Shown: positions 57,456 to 64,000 of the stretch, in pieces
Numbering within the stretch: the first letter of the stretch is position 1
How the letters are laid out: each line of letters opens with the position of its first letter
Assembly: GCF_003071345.1 (NCBI RefSeq)
Contig: NZ_QCYK01000003.1
Location: 372,001 to 436,000, forward strand
Length of the DNA: 64,000 bases
From: Chitinophaga parva
GTDB lineage: Bacteria > Bacteroidota > Bacteroidia > Chitinophagales > Chitinophagaceae
Direction of reading: 5' to 3'
Position numbers and translations under genes: made by a program
Notes under the pieces: model-generated
The model's input: only the letters and a program-made list of their open reading frames with translations
Told to the model about the DNA's origin: nothing
Database searches by the model: none

Positions 57456-58010
57456 TTATGCACAAAGCGCAATGCACAGTTGTACCAGGCCAATGAGCAG
57501 CCCGATGATGGTGCCCATCCACAACATTTGCTGTAGTGGTTTACGCAATTTTTCGCGCACCGCGGTTTCCACGGTGGTGATGTCGAGGGCGTTGATCTTA
57601 TGTTCCACCAGTTGCTGGATGTTCAGGTCCCGCTCCAGGTTGTTTACATACTGGTTGATGAGGATGGGGAAGAGGTGGTCCAGTTCCGCCACCAGTACGC
57701 CTTTGATCTGGTTCACGGTGCTATCGCCAATGAACATGGCGAGTACGGGCATGGCTTTGGGGAGTTTTTCCCGGAGGAAGGTATCCAGGTGGGTTTCCAC
57801 CACGGGCATAATGGCCTTTATCTGTGCCGGGTCAGTGAGTTTGGTCCGGATGGCGTCGAAGGAAAAGAGCTGGGTGGCAACGGTGTGGCCAAGTTCCCGG
57901 GCCAGTTGTTGCTGGTATTTCGGGAAGGCACGGAAGAGGAGGCGGATGGAGAACCAGTTGGTGAACCAGCCGATGAAAGCGCCGAGTAAAGGAATGCAAT
58001 ACAATAACAT
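57456..58010 (-). CDS. DUF445-family membrane protein
   Basis: This is a 184-residue protein from ATG 58010; longer frames upstream are not conserved-looking. The N-terminal helix has the family motif PLLGAFIGWFTNWFSIRLLF, followed by the amphipathic soluble part (ELGHTVATQLFSFDAIRTKL, LDTFLREKLPKAMPVLAMFI) and a C-terminal helix (MLWMGTIIGLLIGLVQLCIA). DUF445 proteins sit in the inner membrane and have no settled function. TATCTTTG ends 6 bp before the ATG, again suggesting a very short 5' leader. Confidence 0.85.
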   Translation of the reverse strand: MLLYCIPLLGAFIGWFTNWFSIRLLFRAFPKYQQQLARELGHTVATQLFSFDAIRTKLTDPAQIKAIMPVVETHLDTFLREKLPKAMPVLAMFIGDSTVNQIKGVLVAELDHLFPILINQYVNNLERDLNIQQLVEHKINALDITTVETAVREKLRKPLQQMLWMGTIIGLLIGLVQLCIALCA

Positions 58011-58360
58011 AGGGGGCAAAGATAAAGCGTGGCAGGAGAACTTCCGCGATTGGTTTTTGAGAGGGTGGTAACGTGCTTTGTTATGATGTACGCTGGCGCT
58101 GCCGGAGCATTCGATCGGGTCTTCGCGTTCTTGTCGGGTGCTTGTCCTGACCTCGCATGCAGCTTTCATTCTTCGCATGCTTAATTTGATGTTCATATTC
58201 CCCCGCCGGTCAGCAATTTACTGCTCCGAAGCCTGGAAATTGATCCCGGGCCCCGGACTATTCCCTGCCGCGCAAAAAACCGGAAACACCTGCATTTTCG
58301 CGCTCAACCTGCACTATCTTTTGTCACAGAAACTTCAAAAATCGATCTGTCCTAAACAAA
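58011..58360. other. Intergenic region without a gene
   Basis: The 387-bp gap between DUF445 and tRNA-His contains the minus-7 element of the DUF445 gene (58017-58024) and, at its right end, the tRNA-His terminator. Open frames crossing it (for example on the plus strand from 58138) lack a start context, run into the tRNA, and look spurious. Confidence 0.6.
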
Positions 58361-58390
58361 AAAAAGCGCCTGCTTTTGCAGACGCTTTTT
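58361..58390 (-). terminator. Terminator of tRNA-His
   Basis: The stem AAAAAGCG-C-CTGC / GCAG-A-CGCTTTTT with a 4-nt loop ends on the minus strand in a run of T. It lies 7 bp from the tRNA 3' end. Confidence 0.85.
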
Positions 58391-58397
58391 GTGTTTG

Positions 58398-58472
58398 GGT
58401 GGATGAAGGGGCTCGAACCCTCGACCCTCAGAACCACAATCTGATGCTCTAACCAACTGAGCTACAACCACC
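58398..58472 (-). tRNA. tRNA-His (anticodon GTG)
   Basis: 75 nt including the His-specific extra G at -1 paired with discriminator C73. Anticodon stem TCAGA/TCTGA with loop TTGTGGT gives GTG. T arm GAGGG-TTCGAGC-CCCTT. Acceptor GTGGTTG / CATCCAC has one T-T mismatch. CCA is not encoded. Confidence 0.95.
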
Positions 58473-58492
58473 GTTTCTTGTTTTGCGGAGTG

Positions 58493-58525
58493 CAAAGATA
58501 AGAGAATATGTTTCAGGTTTCCAAA
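58493..58525 (-). promoter_or_regulatory. Promoter of tRNA-His
   Basis: TTTG (58525-58522), 21 bases, then TATCTTTG (58500-58493) on the minus strand, a full consensus match 20 bp before the tRNA 5' end. Confidence 0.7.
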
Positions 58526-58620
58526 TTTTTTGAAAAAATTTCTCCTCAGGAAAACGTAGACGAGCTCGCTGCTTTTTAGAAAAGCCGCGCCCGCTGCGAT
58601 GTTGGGGCGGGAAAAACATT

Positions 58621-58673
58621 TATATTTGTTGTCTACTAACTAGCCCGGCATGTACGCATGCTGGGCTTTTTTT
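58621..58673 (+). ncRNA. Candidate short RNA or attenuator upstream of the 408-aa gene
   Basis: A perfect minus-7 element TATATTTG (58621-58628; the nearest TTG lies 16 bp upstream, a short spacing) is followed by a strong intrinsic terminator. The terminator has an 11-bp stem AGCCCGGCATG / CATGCTGGGCT (58642-58652 with 58657-58667), a TACG loop and a run of T to 58673. No plus-strand gene lies upstream that would need this terminator. Transcripts would be about 40-45 nt unless they read on into the gene at 58728. It is therefore either a small RNA or an attenuated leader. Confidence 0.4.
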
Positions 58674-58727
58674 GTCTAATGGTGCCTCGAAAGCGAACCC
58701 AGGATAAGTCAGGTAGTTAAAATAATA

Positions 58728-59954
58728 ATGCTAAAGACTATGGATCAACTGAAGTTAAAACTGAAAGAGTATTATCAGCGGTACCAGCAAATGGACGCGA
58801 AAACCAAACCGGCAGCAGGACATGGTGACAAAGAACAGGTGGCCGATCTGGAAAATGATATCCTGTCACAATTTGGCTTGCCGGCGTCTAAGAGATTTGT
58901 GCAGATCCTGCACGACTTTGTTACCCATCGCCAGTTCAACGACCAGCTGGTAGATTATGTGAGCAAGAAGCTGAAAACCGCCGCCAGCAAGTACCTGCTG
59001 GCTCCCGTGATGTCGGACATTGAGCAGCTCTCCCATGCCCGCGACCAGAAACGCAGCGCCTACGATGTGCTGCCGGAACTGGGCTATCCCATCAACGAGT
59101 ACAGCCTCTACCTGGTGGGCGAATTGCTCTACAAACGAAACATGAGCGCCACAGACATCCTCGATGAACTGCAGCGCGTACAGCACTTTGACGGCTGGGA
59201 AGACCTGTTGCTGGTAAGCAAGACCAATAATTACAAGGAAAACGAATTGTACGTGAAACTCCGTAAACACGACCTGCGCTTCATGGATGAATTCCTGCAG
59301 TACATGCGCAAACAGGCCGCCGGTGCCAATGCCCACAAACGCCTCACGCCCGCGGAAGAAGGCTATGAGCCCAACTACCGCACTGTAACCAAACTGCTGG
59401 TGGAAGACATCGTGTTTGATAAAGACACTACACCCAGCATCTTTGGTAAAGTGCGCATCAACGGGCGCCTTACCCGCGTGACCATCGGCCTGGAATTTTC
59501 TGAACTGAACCAGATCCTCATGTCCAGCGATGAACTGGGAGTGGAGATCAGCAGCCTGATTAAAAAGAAACTGAGCAGCCCCTCCGTGGAAAAACCCATG
59601 GTGATTGATATCCGCGCACAGTTTGGCCAGGAACTGAAGCTGGACAATTGCTACCTGGAGGTATACAAACCCCAGCACCGTGACCGGAAAAACAAGAACA
59701 AATGGGTGGAAGACAAAGATCCCTTTTACTTCGTAGACAAGATCCTTTCCAAGAAGGAATTTGAAAAACGCAGCAAGGAAGTGGAAGTGAAACAAAAGAT
59801 CCAGGAATGCCTGGAACTGATCGGGGGCTCTTATGTGTATTACCAGCGCCTCCGCCGCCTGGATATCACAGACGAGGAAGCCAAGCTGCGCGCTGGCCTT
59901 AGTGATGAACTGCTGTTTAAGTTATCTTACTTCCTCAATAAGTTGAAAGAGTAG
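58728..59954 (+). CDS. Hypothetical cytoplasmic protein of unknown family
   Basis: This is a 408-residue protein; ATG 58728 is used and ATG 58740 (MDQLKLKLKEYYQRY) is equally possible. There is no signal peptide or membrane segment. The N-terminal two thirds look helical (FVQILHDFVTHRQFNDQLVD, LGYPINEYSLYLVGELLYKR), with a mixed beta section at about 225-300 (FGKVRINGRLTRVTIGLEFS) and a helical tail (SYVYYQRLRRLDITDEEAKL). The N-terminus is charged. I do not recognise the family. It stands alone between the candidate attenuator at 58642-58673 and a strong terminator, so its expression may be conditional. Confidence 0.75.
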   Translation: MLKTMDQLKLKLKEYYQRYQQMDAKTKPAAGHGDKEQVADLENDILSQFGLPASKRFVQILHDFVTHRQFNDQLVDYVSKKLKTAASKYLLAPVMSDIEQLSHARDQKRSAYDVLPELGYPINEYSLYLVGELLYKRNMSATDILDELQRVQHFDGWEDLLLVSKTNNYKENELYVKLRKHDLRFMDEFLQYMRKQAAGANAHKRLTPAEEGYEPNYRTVTKLLVEDIVFDKDTTPSIFGKVRINGRLTRVTIGLEFSELNQILMSSDELGVEISSLIKKKLSSPSVEKPMVIDIRAQFGQELKLDNCYLEVYKPQHRDRKNKNKWVEDKDPFYFVDKILSKKEFEKRSKEVEVKQKIQECLELIGGSYVYYQRLRRLDITDEEAKLRAGLSDELLFKLSYFLNKLKE

Positions 59955-59970
59955 GTTTTTCAATTTCGGT

Positions 59971-60006
59971 AAAAAGCCGGTAGTGCGCAGCGCTACCGGC
60001 TTTTTT
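59971..60006 (+). terminator. Terminator of the 408-aa gene
   Basis: Stem AAAAAGCCGGTAG / CTACCGGCTTTTT with a 9-nt loop and six T, 16 bp past the stop. Confidence 0.9.
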
Positions 60007-60116
60007 ATGCCGCGGGGGATCGTCTCCCTGGTCCCCTCCCGCGGGGCCGGTTGCGCAGGCCAGGCTTCGTGCTCCTGCATGATTACCGCAGGTGCCATGC
60101 ATCTTTCCCTAAAGCC

Positions 60117-61214
60117 TTACTCCGTAAAGCCCGTCCCATACTGCTTATGCAACAAATACAAATACGGCTTCAGCGCATGATGCACAAATAAGTTCTTCCC
60201 ATCAAACGGGAACCGCGCATAATATCCCGCATCCGGCTGCAGGATCACAGGGCTGCCGGCTGTCATGTAGGCATTGCTTTGCATAAAATGCGGCTGCACA
60301 TAGCCCGGCATTGCTTTATGCACCCGCTTTCCCAACGTGGGGCCCAGGGTGCGCGCCATGCGCCGGCTGGCCCTGCGTGAGCTGCCATTTAACCTGCCAT
60401 ACATATAACCCAGCGCCCAGCGCACGGGTATTTTCTGTTGTTTCAAAATGGGTTTTATCCGGGAAAAGGGATTGATGGTATTAAAGTCGTTCGTGGTTTG
60501 CAAAGAGAAGGGCGTTTCCGGCACCCAGTCCCGCGCGTTCACTACGCGGAAGGCCCATCCATTGCGGGTCAGGTCGTCAAAATCGTAGGCATAATAAAGA
60601 TTGCCCGGTTTGGGGGCAGCGCTGCAATAGGTTTTGTATACAATGTCTTTGGGCATATCCGGATCGTCCAGGTAGCCCAGGTAGGAGCGGAGCAGGAAGG
60701 CGATGGCCCCGCCCTGGCTATGGCCCATGATGATAAATTCGTGTATGCCTTGCCGGTAGCATTCCTTGATATGGCGCACAATATCCGGTGCCATGGAGCC
60801 CACGCCGATCATCCAGCCCACGTGTACATAAGCACTGCTGTCTTTTGCCACTTTGTAGTGGAAGTCCGTGCTGTCGTTGAGGTGAAGGGTGCCCGCCGGC
60901 GCGATCATGCCGGCATAGAAATTTTCCATCCAGGATTCCACCTCACCGATGGTGCCACGGATGCTGATCACCCCTACATTGTCTGGCGTGATCCACAGGT
61001 CCCACCGGTTGTGTAAACCTGTGACGGGCGCGCGATACACCAGGTGCGACACCGGGGCGGGGAGATAGGTATCGTGCCAGGGCGTATCGCTCTGGCGGCC
61101 GGTGATCAGCATCAGTTCTTCATATTCTTTGGGATCAAAGCCGGGACGCAGGTGCTGGCCGGGAGATGAAAGGGCGTAAAACACCAGCAACAGGCATAAA
61201 GGAAGTAACTTCAT
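60117..61214 (-). CDS. Exported class 3-type lipase
   Basis: This is a 365-residue protein with signal peptide (LLPLCLLLVFYALSSPGQ). The alpha/beta-hydrolase nucleophile elbow is FIIMGHSQGGAIAFLL with Ser166, as in the lipase class 3 fold. GVISIRGTIGEVESWMENFY upstream holds the strand and oxyanion region, and GWAFRVVNARDWVPETPFSL probably carries the acid residue Asp. A catalytic His is likely in the C-terminal third. The substrate, lipid or other ester, cannot be told. It is divergent from aspA, with about 110 bp between the starts. Confidence 0.85.
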   Translation of the reverse strand: MKLLPLCLLLVFYALSSPGQHLRPGFDPKEYEELMLITGRQSDTPWHDTYLPAPVSHLVYRAPVTGLHNRWDLWITPDNVGVISIRGTIGEVESWMENFYAGMIAPAGTLHLNDSTDFHYKVAKDSSAYVHVGWMIGVGSMAPDIVRHIKECYRQGIHEFIIMGHSQGGAIAFLLRSYLGYLDDPDMPKDIVYKTYCSAAPKPGNLYYAYDFDDLTRNGWAFRVVNARDWVPETPFSLQTTNDFNTINPFSRIKPILKQQKIPVRWALGYMYGRLNGSSRRASRRMARTLGPTLGKRVHKAMPGYVQPHFMQSNAYMTAGSPVILQPDAGYYARFPFDGKNLFVHHALKPYLYLLHKQYGTGFTE

Positions 61215-61321
61215 ATTTTGAAATTAACTGACTGTACGGGATTTAACAAATTGAATACCGGGTTGCGCAAGTGTGCAATGCTAAACTTGTCTTACATTTA
61301 GCCACACAATTTCTAAATCAT

Positions 61322-62728
61322 ATGGCCACCAGACTAGAACACGATTTTTTGGGTGAGCGCGCTATCCCACAGGACGTTTATTACGGTATACAAACCCTGC
61401 GATCCCTGGAAAACTTTCACATTACCGGCATTCCGCTAAAATCAGAACCGTTATTTGTACAGGCCCTCGGCTATGTAAAGAAAGCCGCAGCCATGGCCAA
61501 TAAGGAACTGGGCGTGCTGGACGCCGGCATTGCAGATGCCATCATCAGGGCCAGTGACCGTGTGATCGCCGGTGAGTTCAATGACCAGTTCCTGTCTGAC
61601 CTTATCCAGGGCGGCGCCGGTACTTCGGTAAACATGAACGCGAATGAAGTAATTGCCAACGTAGCCCTGGAAATGATGGGCCACCAAAAGGGTGAATACA
61701 AATACTGTCATCCCAACAATCATGTCAATTGCTCGCAATCCACGAACGACGCTTATCCTACGGCGTTCCGCATAGCCATCATCAATAAACTCACGGCTTA
61801 CACCCAGGCCCTGGGCGACCTGGCAGACGCCTTTGCGGCCAAGGGGGTGGCCTTCCACGGAGTGTTGAAGATGGGCCGTACCCAGCTGCAGGATGCAGTG
61901 CCCATGAGCATGGGCGATGAGTTCCACGCCTTTGCTACCAACCTGCGGGAAGAACTGTCCCGCATTGAAGACAGCAAGCGCCTGATCTCCGAGATCAACA
62001 TGGGCGCTACCGCCATCGGCACCGGGGTAAATGCGCCCGCGGGTTATGCAGATATCGTGACCCGCCACCTGGCCACCATCACGGGCCTTGACCTGAAACT
62101 GGCTACTGACCTGATAGAAGCCACCTACGATGCGGGTGCCTATGTACAGCTCTCCGGTGTGTTGAAACGCACAGCTGTAAAGGTCTCCAAGATCTGCAAC
62201 GACCTGCGCCTGCTTTCTTCCGGCCCCCGCGCCGGTCTCAATGAGATCAACCTGCCGCCTTTGCAACCCGGCTCCTCCATCATGCCCGGCAAAGTGAATC
62301 CCGTGATCCCCGAAGTGGTGAACCAGACCGCTTTTTACGTGATCGGCGCAGACCTTACCGTCACCCTGGCTGCGGAAGCCGGCCAGCTCCAGTTAAACGT
62401 GATGGAGCCTGTGATCGCCTTCTCGCTTTTCACTGCCATCACTTACATGACCAATGCCTGCGTAACGCTCCGCGAAAAATGCGTGGAAGGCATCACTGCC
62501 AACGCAGACCATACCCGCAACATGGTGATGAACAGCATAGGCATTGTTACCCAGCTCAATCCCATCATTGGCTACGAAAAATCCGCCTCCATTGCCCGGG
62601 AGGCCCTGCAAACCGGTAAATCCGTGCATGACCTGGTAGTAAAAGAGCAACAACTCATCACCCAGGAAAAGTGGGACGAGATCTTTACGTTTGAGAATAT
62701 GAGTAAGCCCGTGTTTATAAACAGGTGA
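61322..62728 (+). CDS. aspA: Aspartate ammonia-lyase
   Basis: This is a 468-residue protein, the usual length for the family; ATG 61322 (ATRLEHDFLGERAIPQDVYY) fits, and earlier in-frame codons do not. The superfamily signature GSSIMPGKVNP lies at 317-327, and Ser318 occupies the position of the catalytic base of known aspartases. Substrate motifs are visible: GAGTSVNMNANEVIANVALE, NHVNCSQSTNDAYPTAFRIA and KMGRTQLQDAVPMSMGDEF. It reversibly deaminates L-aspartate to fumarate and ammonia. It is followed directly by the heptanucleotide array; a terminator hairpin lies beyond the array at 62895-62927. Confidence 0.95.
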   Translation: MATRLEHDFLGERAIPQDVYYGIQTLRSLENFHITGIPLKSEPLFVQALGYVKKAAAMANKELGVLDAGIADAIIRASDRVIAGEFNDQFLSDLIQGGAGTSVNMNANEVIANVALEMMGHQKGEYKYCHPNNHVNCSQSTNDAYPTAFRIAIINKLTAYTQALGDLADAFAAKGVAFHGVLKMGRTQLQDAVPMSMGDEFHAFATNLREELSRIEDSKRLISEINMGATAIGTGVNAPAGYADIVTRHLATITGLDLKLATDLIEATYDAGAYVQLSGVLKRTAVKVSKICNDLRLLSSGPRAGLNEINLPPLQPGSSIMPGKVNPVIPEVVNQTAFYVIGADLTVTLAAEAGQLQLNVMEPVIAFSLFTAITYMTNACVTLREKCVEGITANADHTRNMVMNSIGIVTQLNPIIGYEKSASIAREALQTGKSVHDLVVKEQQLITQEKWDEIFTFENMSKPVFINR

Positions 62729-62729
62729 T

Positions 62730-62869
62730 CGTACAGCGTACAGCGTACAACGTACAACGTACAGCGTACAACGTACAGCGTACAGCGTACAGCGTACAGC
62801 GTACAACGTACAACGTACAGCGTACAACGTACAACGTACAGCGTACAACGTACAACGTACAACGTACAG
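62730..62869. repeat. Heptanucleotide array CGTACAR, 20 copies
   Basis: Exactly 20 tandem heptamers (140 bp), each CGTACAG or CGTACAA, with no other variation. Order of the last base: GGAAGAGGGGAAGAAGAAAG. It starts 1 bp after the aspA stop. Confidence 0.97.
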
Positions 62870-62894
62870 CGGATAATAAATCGACCCATAAAAG

Positions 62895-62927
62895 AAAAAA
62901 GCAACCCGTTTCCGGGTTGCTTTTTTT
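62895..62927. terminator. Terminator between the two heptamer blocks
   Basis: Stem AAAAAAGCAACCCG / CGGGTTGCTTTTTT with a 4-nt loop; it works in both directions, for aspA and for the nucleotidase gene. Confidence 0.9.
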
Positions 62928-62941
62928 ATCGTGCGTGATAG

Positions 62942-62972
62942 TACGTTGTACGCTGTACGCTGTACGTTGTAC
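62942..62972. repeat. Short inverted block of the same heptamer
   Basis: Four units of TTGTACG or CTGTACG, the reverse complement of the main array, lie just before the nucleotidase stop codon. They form an inverted pair with the 20-copy block around the terminator. Confidence 0.85.
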
Positions 62973-62977
62973 ATTTT

Positions 62978-63502
62978 TCACAACAACTTCTTCGCCACAT
63001 CTTCCCAGTCCTGTACGCGCTCGTAGCCTTGCATGTGCACGTTGTGGTGGCCGTGGTAGAGATAGGCTTTGCCTTTGAAGTTACTGAAGTTGCGGGTCAG
63101 GTCATCGATCATGAAATCTGTCTGTACAATGCCCTTGTCACCACAAAGGCAGTACTGGCGCCAGGTCAGGAAGGGGAGTTTTTCCTGCAGCCAGTCAAAC
63201 TTGTCGCGCAGGCTGTTGGGAAATTCCATGGCGGCGGATACGATGTATACCTTGTATTTTTTGTTCAGCTGTTCAATGACTTCCACGGCGTTGGGAAAAG
63301 TATCCAGGTCGCGGAAATAACCGGGGGTGTGCAGGTATCGGTGAATGGTGCCTTTCCTGTCTTCCGGGAGGGCTTCCGCCAGCGTGCGGCCGTGCAGCTC
63401 TTCCTCCGTAAAGGTTACACCAAAATCGCGGTAATACCATTCCCGGGCTTTCTTCATCGGGTCCGCTATCGTTTCATCCATGTCTATTGCGATGCTGAGC
63501 AT
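62978..63502 (-). CDS. 5'(3')-deoxyribonucleotidase (NT5C type)
   Basis: This is a 174-residue protein from ATG 63502 (MLSIAIDMDETIADPMKKAR). HAD motif I is DMDETIAD with the nucleophile Asp8. Motif II (YIVSAAMEFPNSLRDKFDWL) and the end loop DFMIDDLTRNFSNF with motif IV Asp residues are present. This is the small type-C 5'-nucleotidase family, which removes phosphate from (deoxy)nucleoside monophosphates. An in-frame ATG 21 bp upstream lies inside degenerate heptamer repeats and is unlikely. The gene is flanked on both sides by those repeats. Confidence 0.88.
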   Translation of the reverse strand: MLSIAIDMDETIADPMKKAREWYYRDFGVTFTEEELHGRTLAEALPEDRKGTIHRYLHTPGYFRDLDTFPNAVEVIEQLNKKYKVYIVSAAMEFPNSLRDKFDWLQEKLPFLTWRQYCLCGDKGIVQTDFMIDDLTRNFSNFKGKAYLYHGHHNVHMQGYERVQDWEDVAKKLL

Positions 63503-63515
63503 AAGTCTTGATTTT

Positions 63516-63597
63516 TTGTACAACGTACGCCGTCAGGCAGATAATGCAGGGCATCCGGCGTACGCGGTACGTTGTACACTGTACATTGCACGTTGTA
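63516..63597. repeat. Degenerate heptamer repeats upstream of the nucleotidase gene
   Basis: GTACAACGTACGCCG near 63518 faces, in reverse, GGCGTACGCGGTACGTTGTAC near 63558. More degenerate TTGTACG units run on to about 63597. It is the same sequence family as the array after aspA. Confidence 0.75.
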
Positions 63598-63607
63598 CGA
63601 TTTTTAA

Positions 63608-64000
63608 TTAAAACACCTTCACGGCACGTCCCACGTTACCATCTTCACTCATGCCTTCTGCCACTACGCGGAAATGTTTTGTATAGTCGTTGTTGTAAAA
63701 GCTAACGGTAGCGGTGTGGGTGGCCGGGTCTATGCGCACGTCCGGGCTCCAGAAGAGCGTGAGGCGCTGGTCCGGCAGGGAATTGAGGGGCGCGGCCACG
63801 GAATAATCGGGGGAGTAGAATTCCCTCACCAGGGCGTAACCGGCCTTCTTGAATACCGCAAAGTCCTTGAAACTGCCGTCTGTGCTGTTGAAAGGCGTGC
63901 TGCCTTTGCCACTGTCGCCACGCTTCATGTACACCGCGATGGCGCCATTGGAGCCGTTAAAGCCGCCCATGAACGGCGGGCGGAATACCTTCACCATCGC
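63608..64000 (-). CDS. C-terminal end of a large carboxypeptidase-regulatory/TonB-plug-type protein, partial
   Basis: The frame is open through the right edge, so only the last 130 residues are seen and the ATG at 63997 is probably internal. The text LTLFWSPDVRIDPATHTATV followed by SFYNNDYTKHFRVVAEGMSE is the recurring end of very large Bacteroidota proteins with MG2-like or carboxypeptidase-regulatory modules and a TonB plug domain. GSNGAIAVYMKRG just before it is typical of the plug domain. It is probably an outer-membrane-associated protein; no more can be said from this fragment. Confidence 0.7.
   Translation of the reverse strand, partial: AMVKVFRPPFMGGFNGSNGAIAVYMKRGDSGKGSTPFNSTDGSFKDFAVFKKAGYALVREFYSPDYSVAAPLNSLPDQRLTLFWSPDVRIDPATHTATVSFYNNDYTKHFRVVAEGMSEDGNVGRAVKVF

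Noticed and set aside
62393..63078. Frames with repeated VRCTLYA or VQRTAYN peptides in the heptamer region
   Set aside because: A heptanucleotide tandem repeat without stop codons leaves all frames open on both strands; these are not proteins.

Overview
The window is chromosomal DNA of a member of the Bacteroidota, most likely a Chitinophaga-like member of the Chitinophagaceae. The evidence is a TonB-receptor-type beta-barrel protein, an RHS system in the Bacteroidetes style with PA14 and Ig-like partner genes, a DUF5977 protein, the miaB / sigma-54 regulator / lptE / TPR-like protein / secG cluster, promoters of the Bacteroidota type (TTG, about 20 nt, TAnnTTTG), and the near absence of Shine-Dalgarno sequences. 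The genus is inference; the phylum is well supported.

Left part (1-20.2 kb): a plus-strand run of large secreted proteins. After the 3' end of an unknown gene come a PA14-domain surface protein (1913 aa), a small lipocalin-like protein, an Ig-like protein ending in a YD-type tail (1163 aa), a 252-aa exported protein and a 2842-aa RHS protein. The RHS protein ends in the conserved RHS core followed by a variable, AT-rich C-terminal module of about 275 residues. An AT-rich 199-aa gene overlaps its stop codon by 11 bp. This is the layout of a polymorphic toxin with its immunity gene.

20.3-33.9 kb: a tandem family of five tail-fibre-like exported proteins that share a signal peptide and a roughly 60-residue N-terminal module (QYVYKIKADTVRIYN...). 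The first copy is a decayed pseudogene, the second has a stop codon 14 codons before the family's end, and the third and fourth end in a self-cleaving peptidase S74 chaperone. The fifth ends like the second. A DUF5977 protein closes the run.

33.9-45.8 kb: an exported M14 peptidase, a redoxin-like protein, a BrkB membrane protein, MltG, then a minus-strand cluster (miaB, sigma-54 activator, lptE, an Ala/Glu-rich repeat protein, secG) that joins tRNA modification, regulation, outer-membrane assembly and protein export.

45.8-47.7 kb: a small accessory patch of a Bacteroidetes hypothetical gene, an ORF6N gene, and four noncoding units of about 97 bp. Each unit carries a 27-bp palindrome that is also found inside the ORF6N coding sequence. 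A tRNA-Gly follows. I consider this the least explained structure in the window.

47.7-64 kb: mostly housekeeping genes (HdrB/HdrC-like Fe-S pair, phosphoribosyltransferase, phosphosugar mutase, pcm, a TonB-receptor-like protein, DUF445, tRNA-His, lipase, aspA, 5'-nucleotidase) with clear terminators. There is also a candidate short RNA or attenuator at 58.62-58.67 kb and a 20-copy heptanucleotide array (CGTACAR) after aspA, with inverted and degenerate copies on both sides of the nucleotidase gene.
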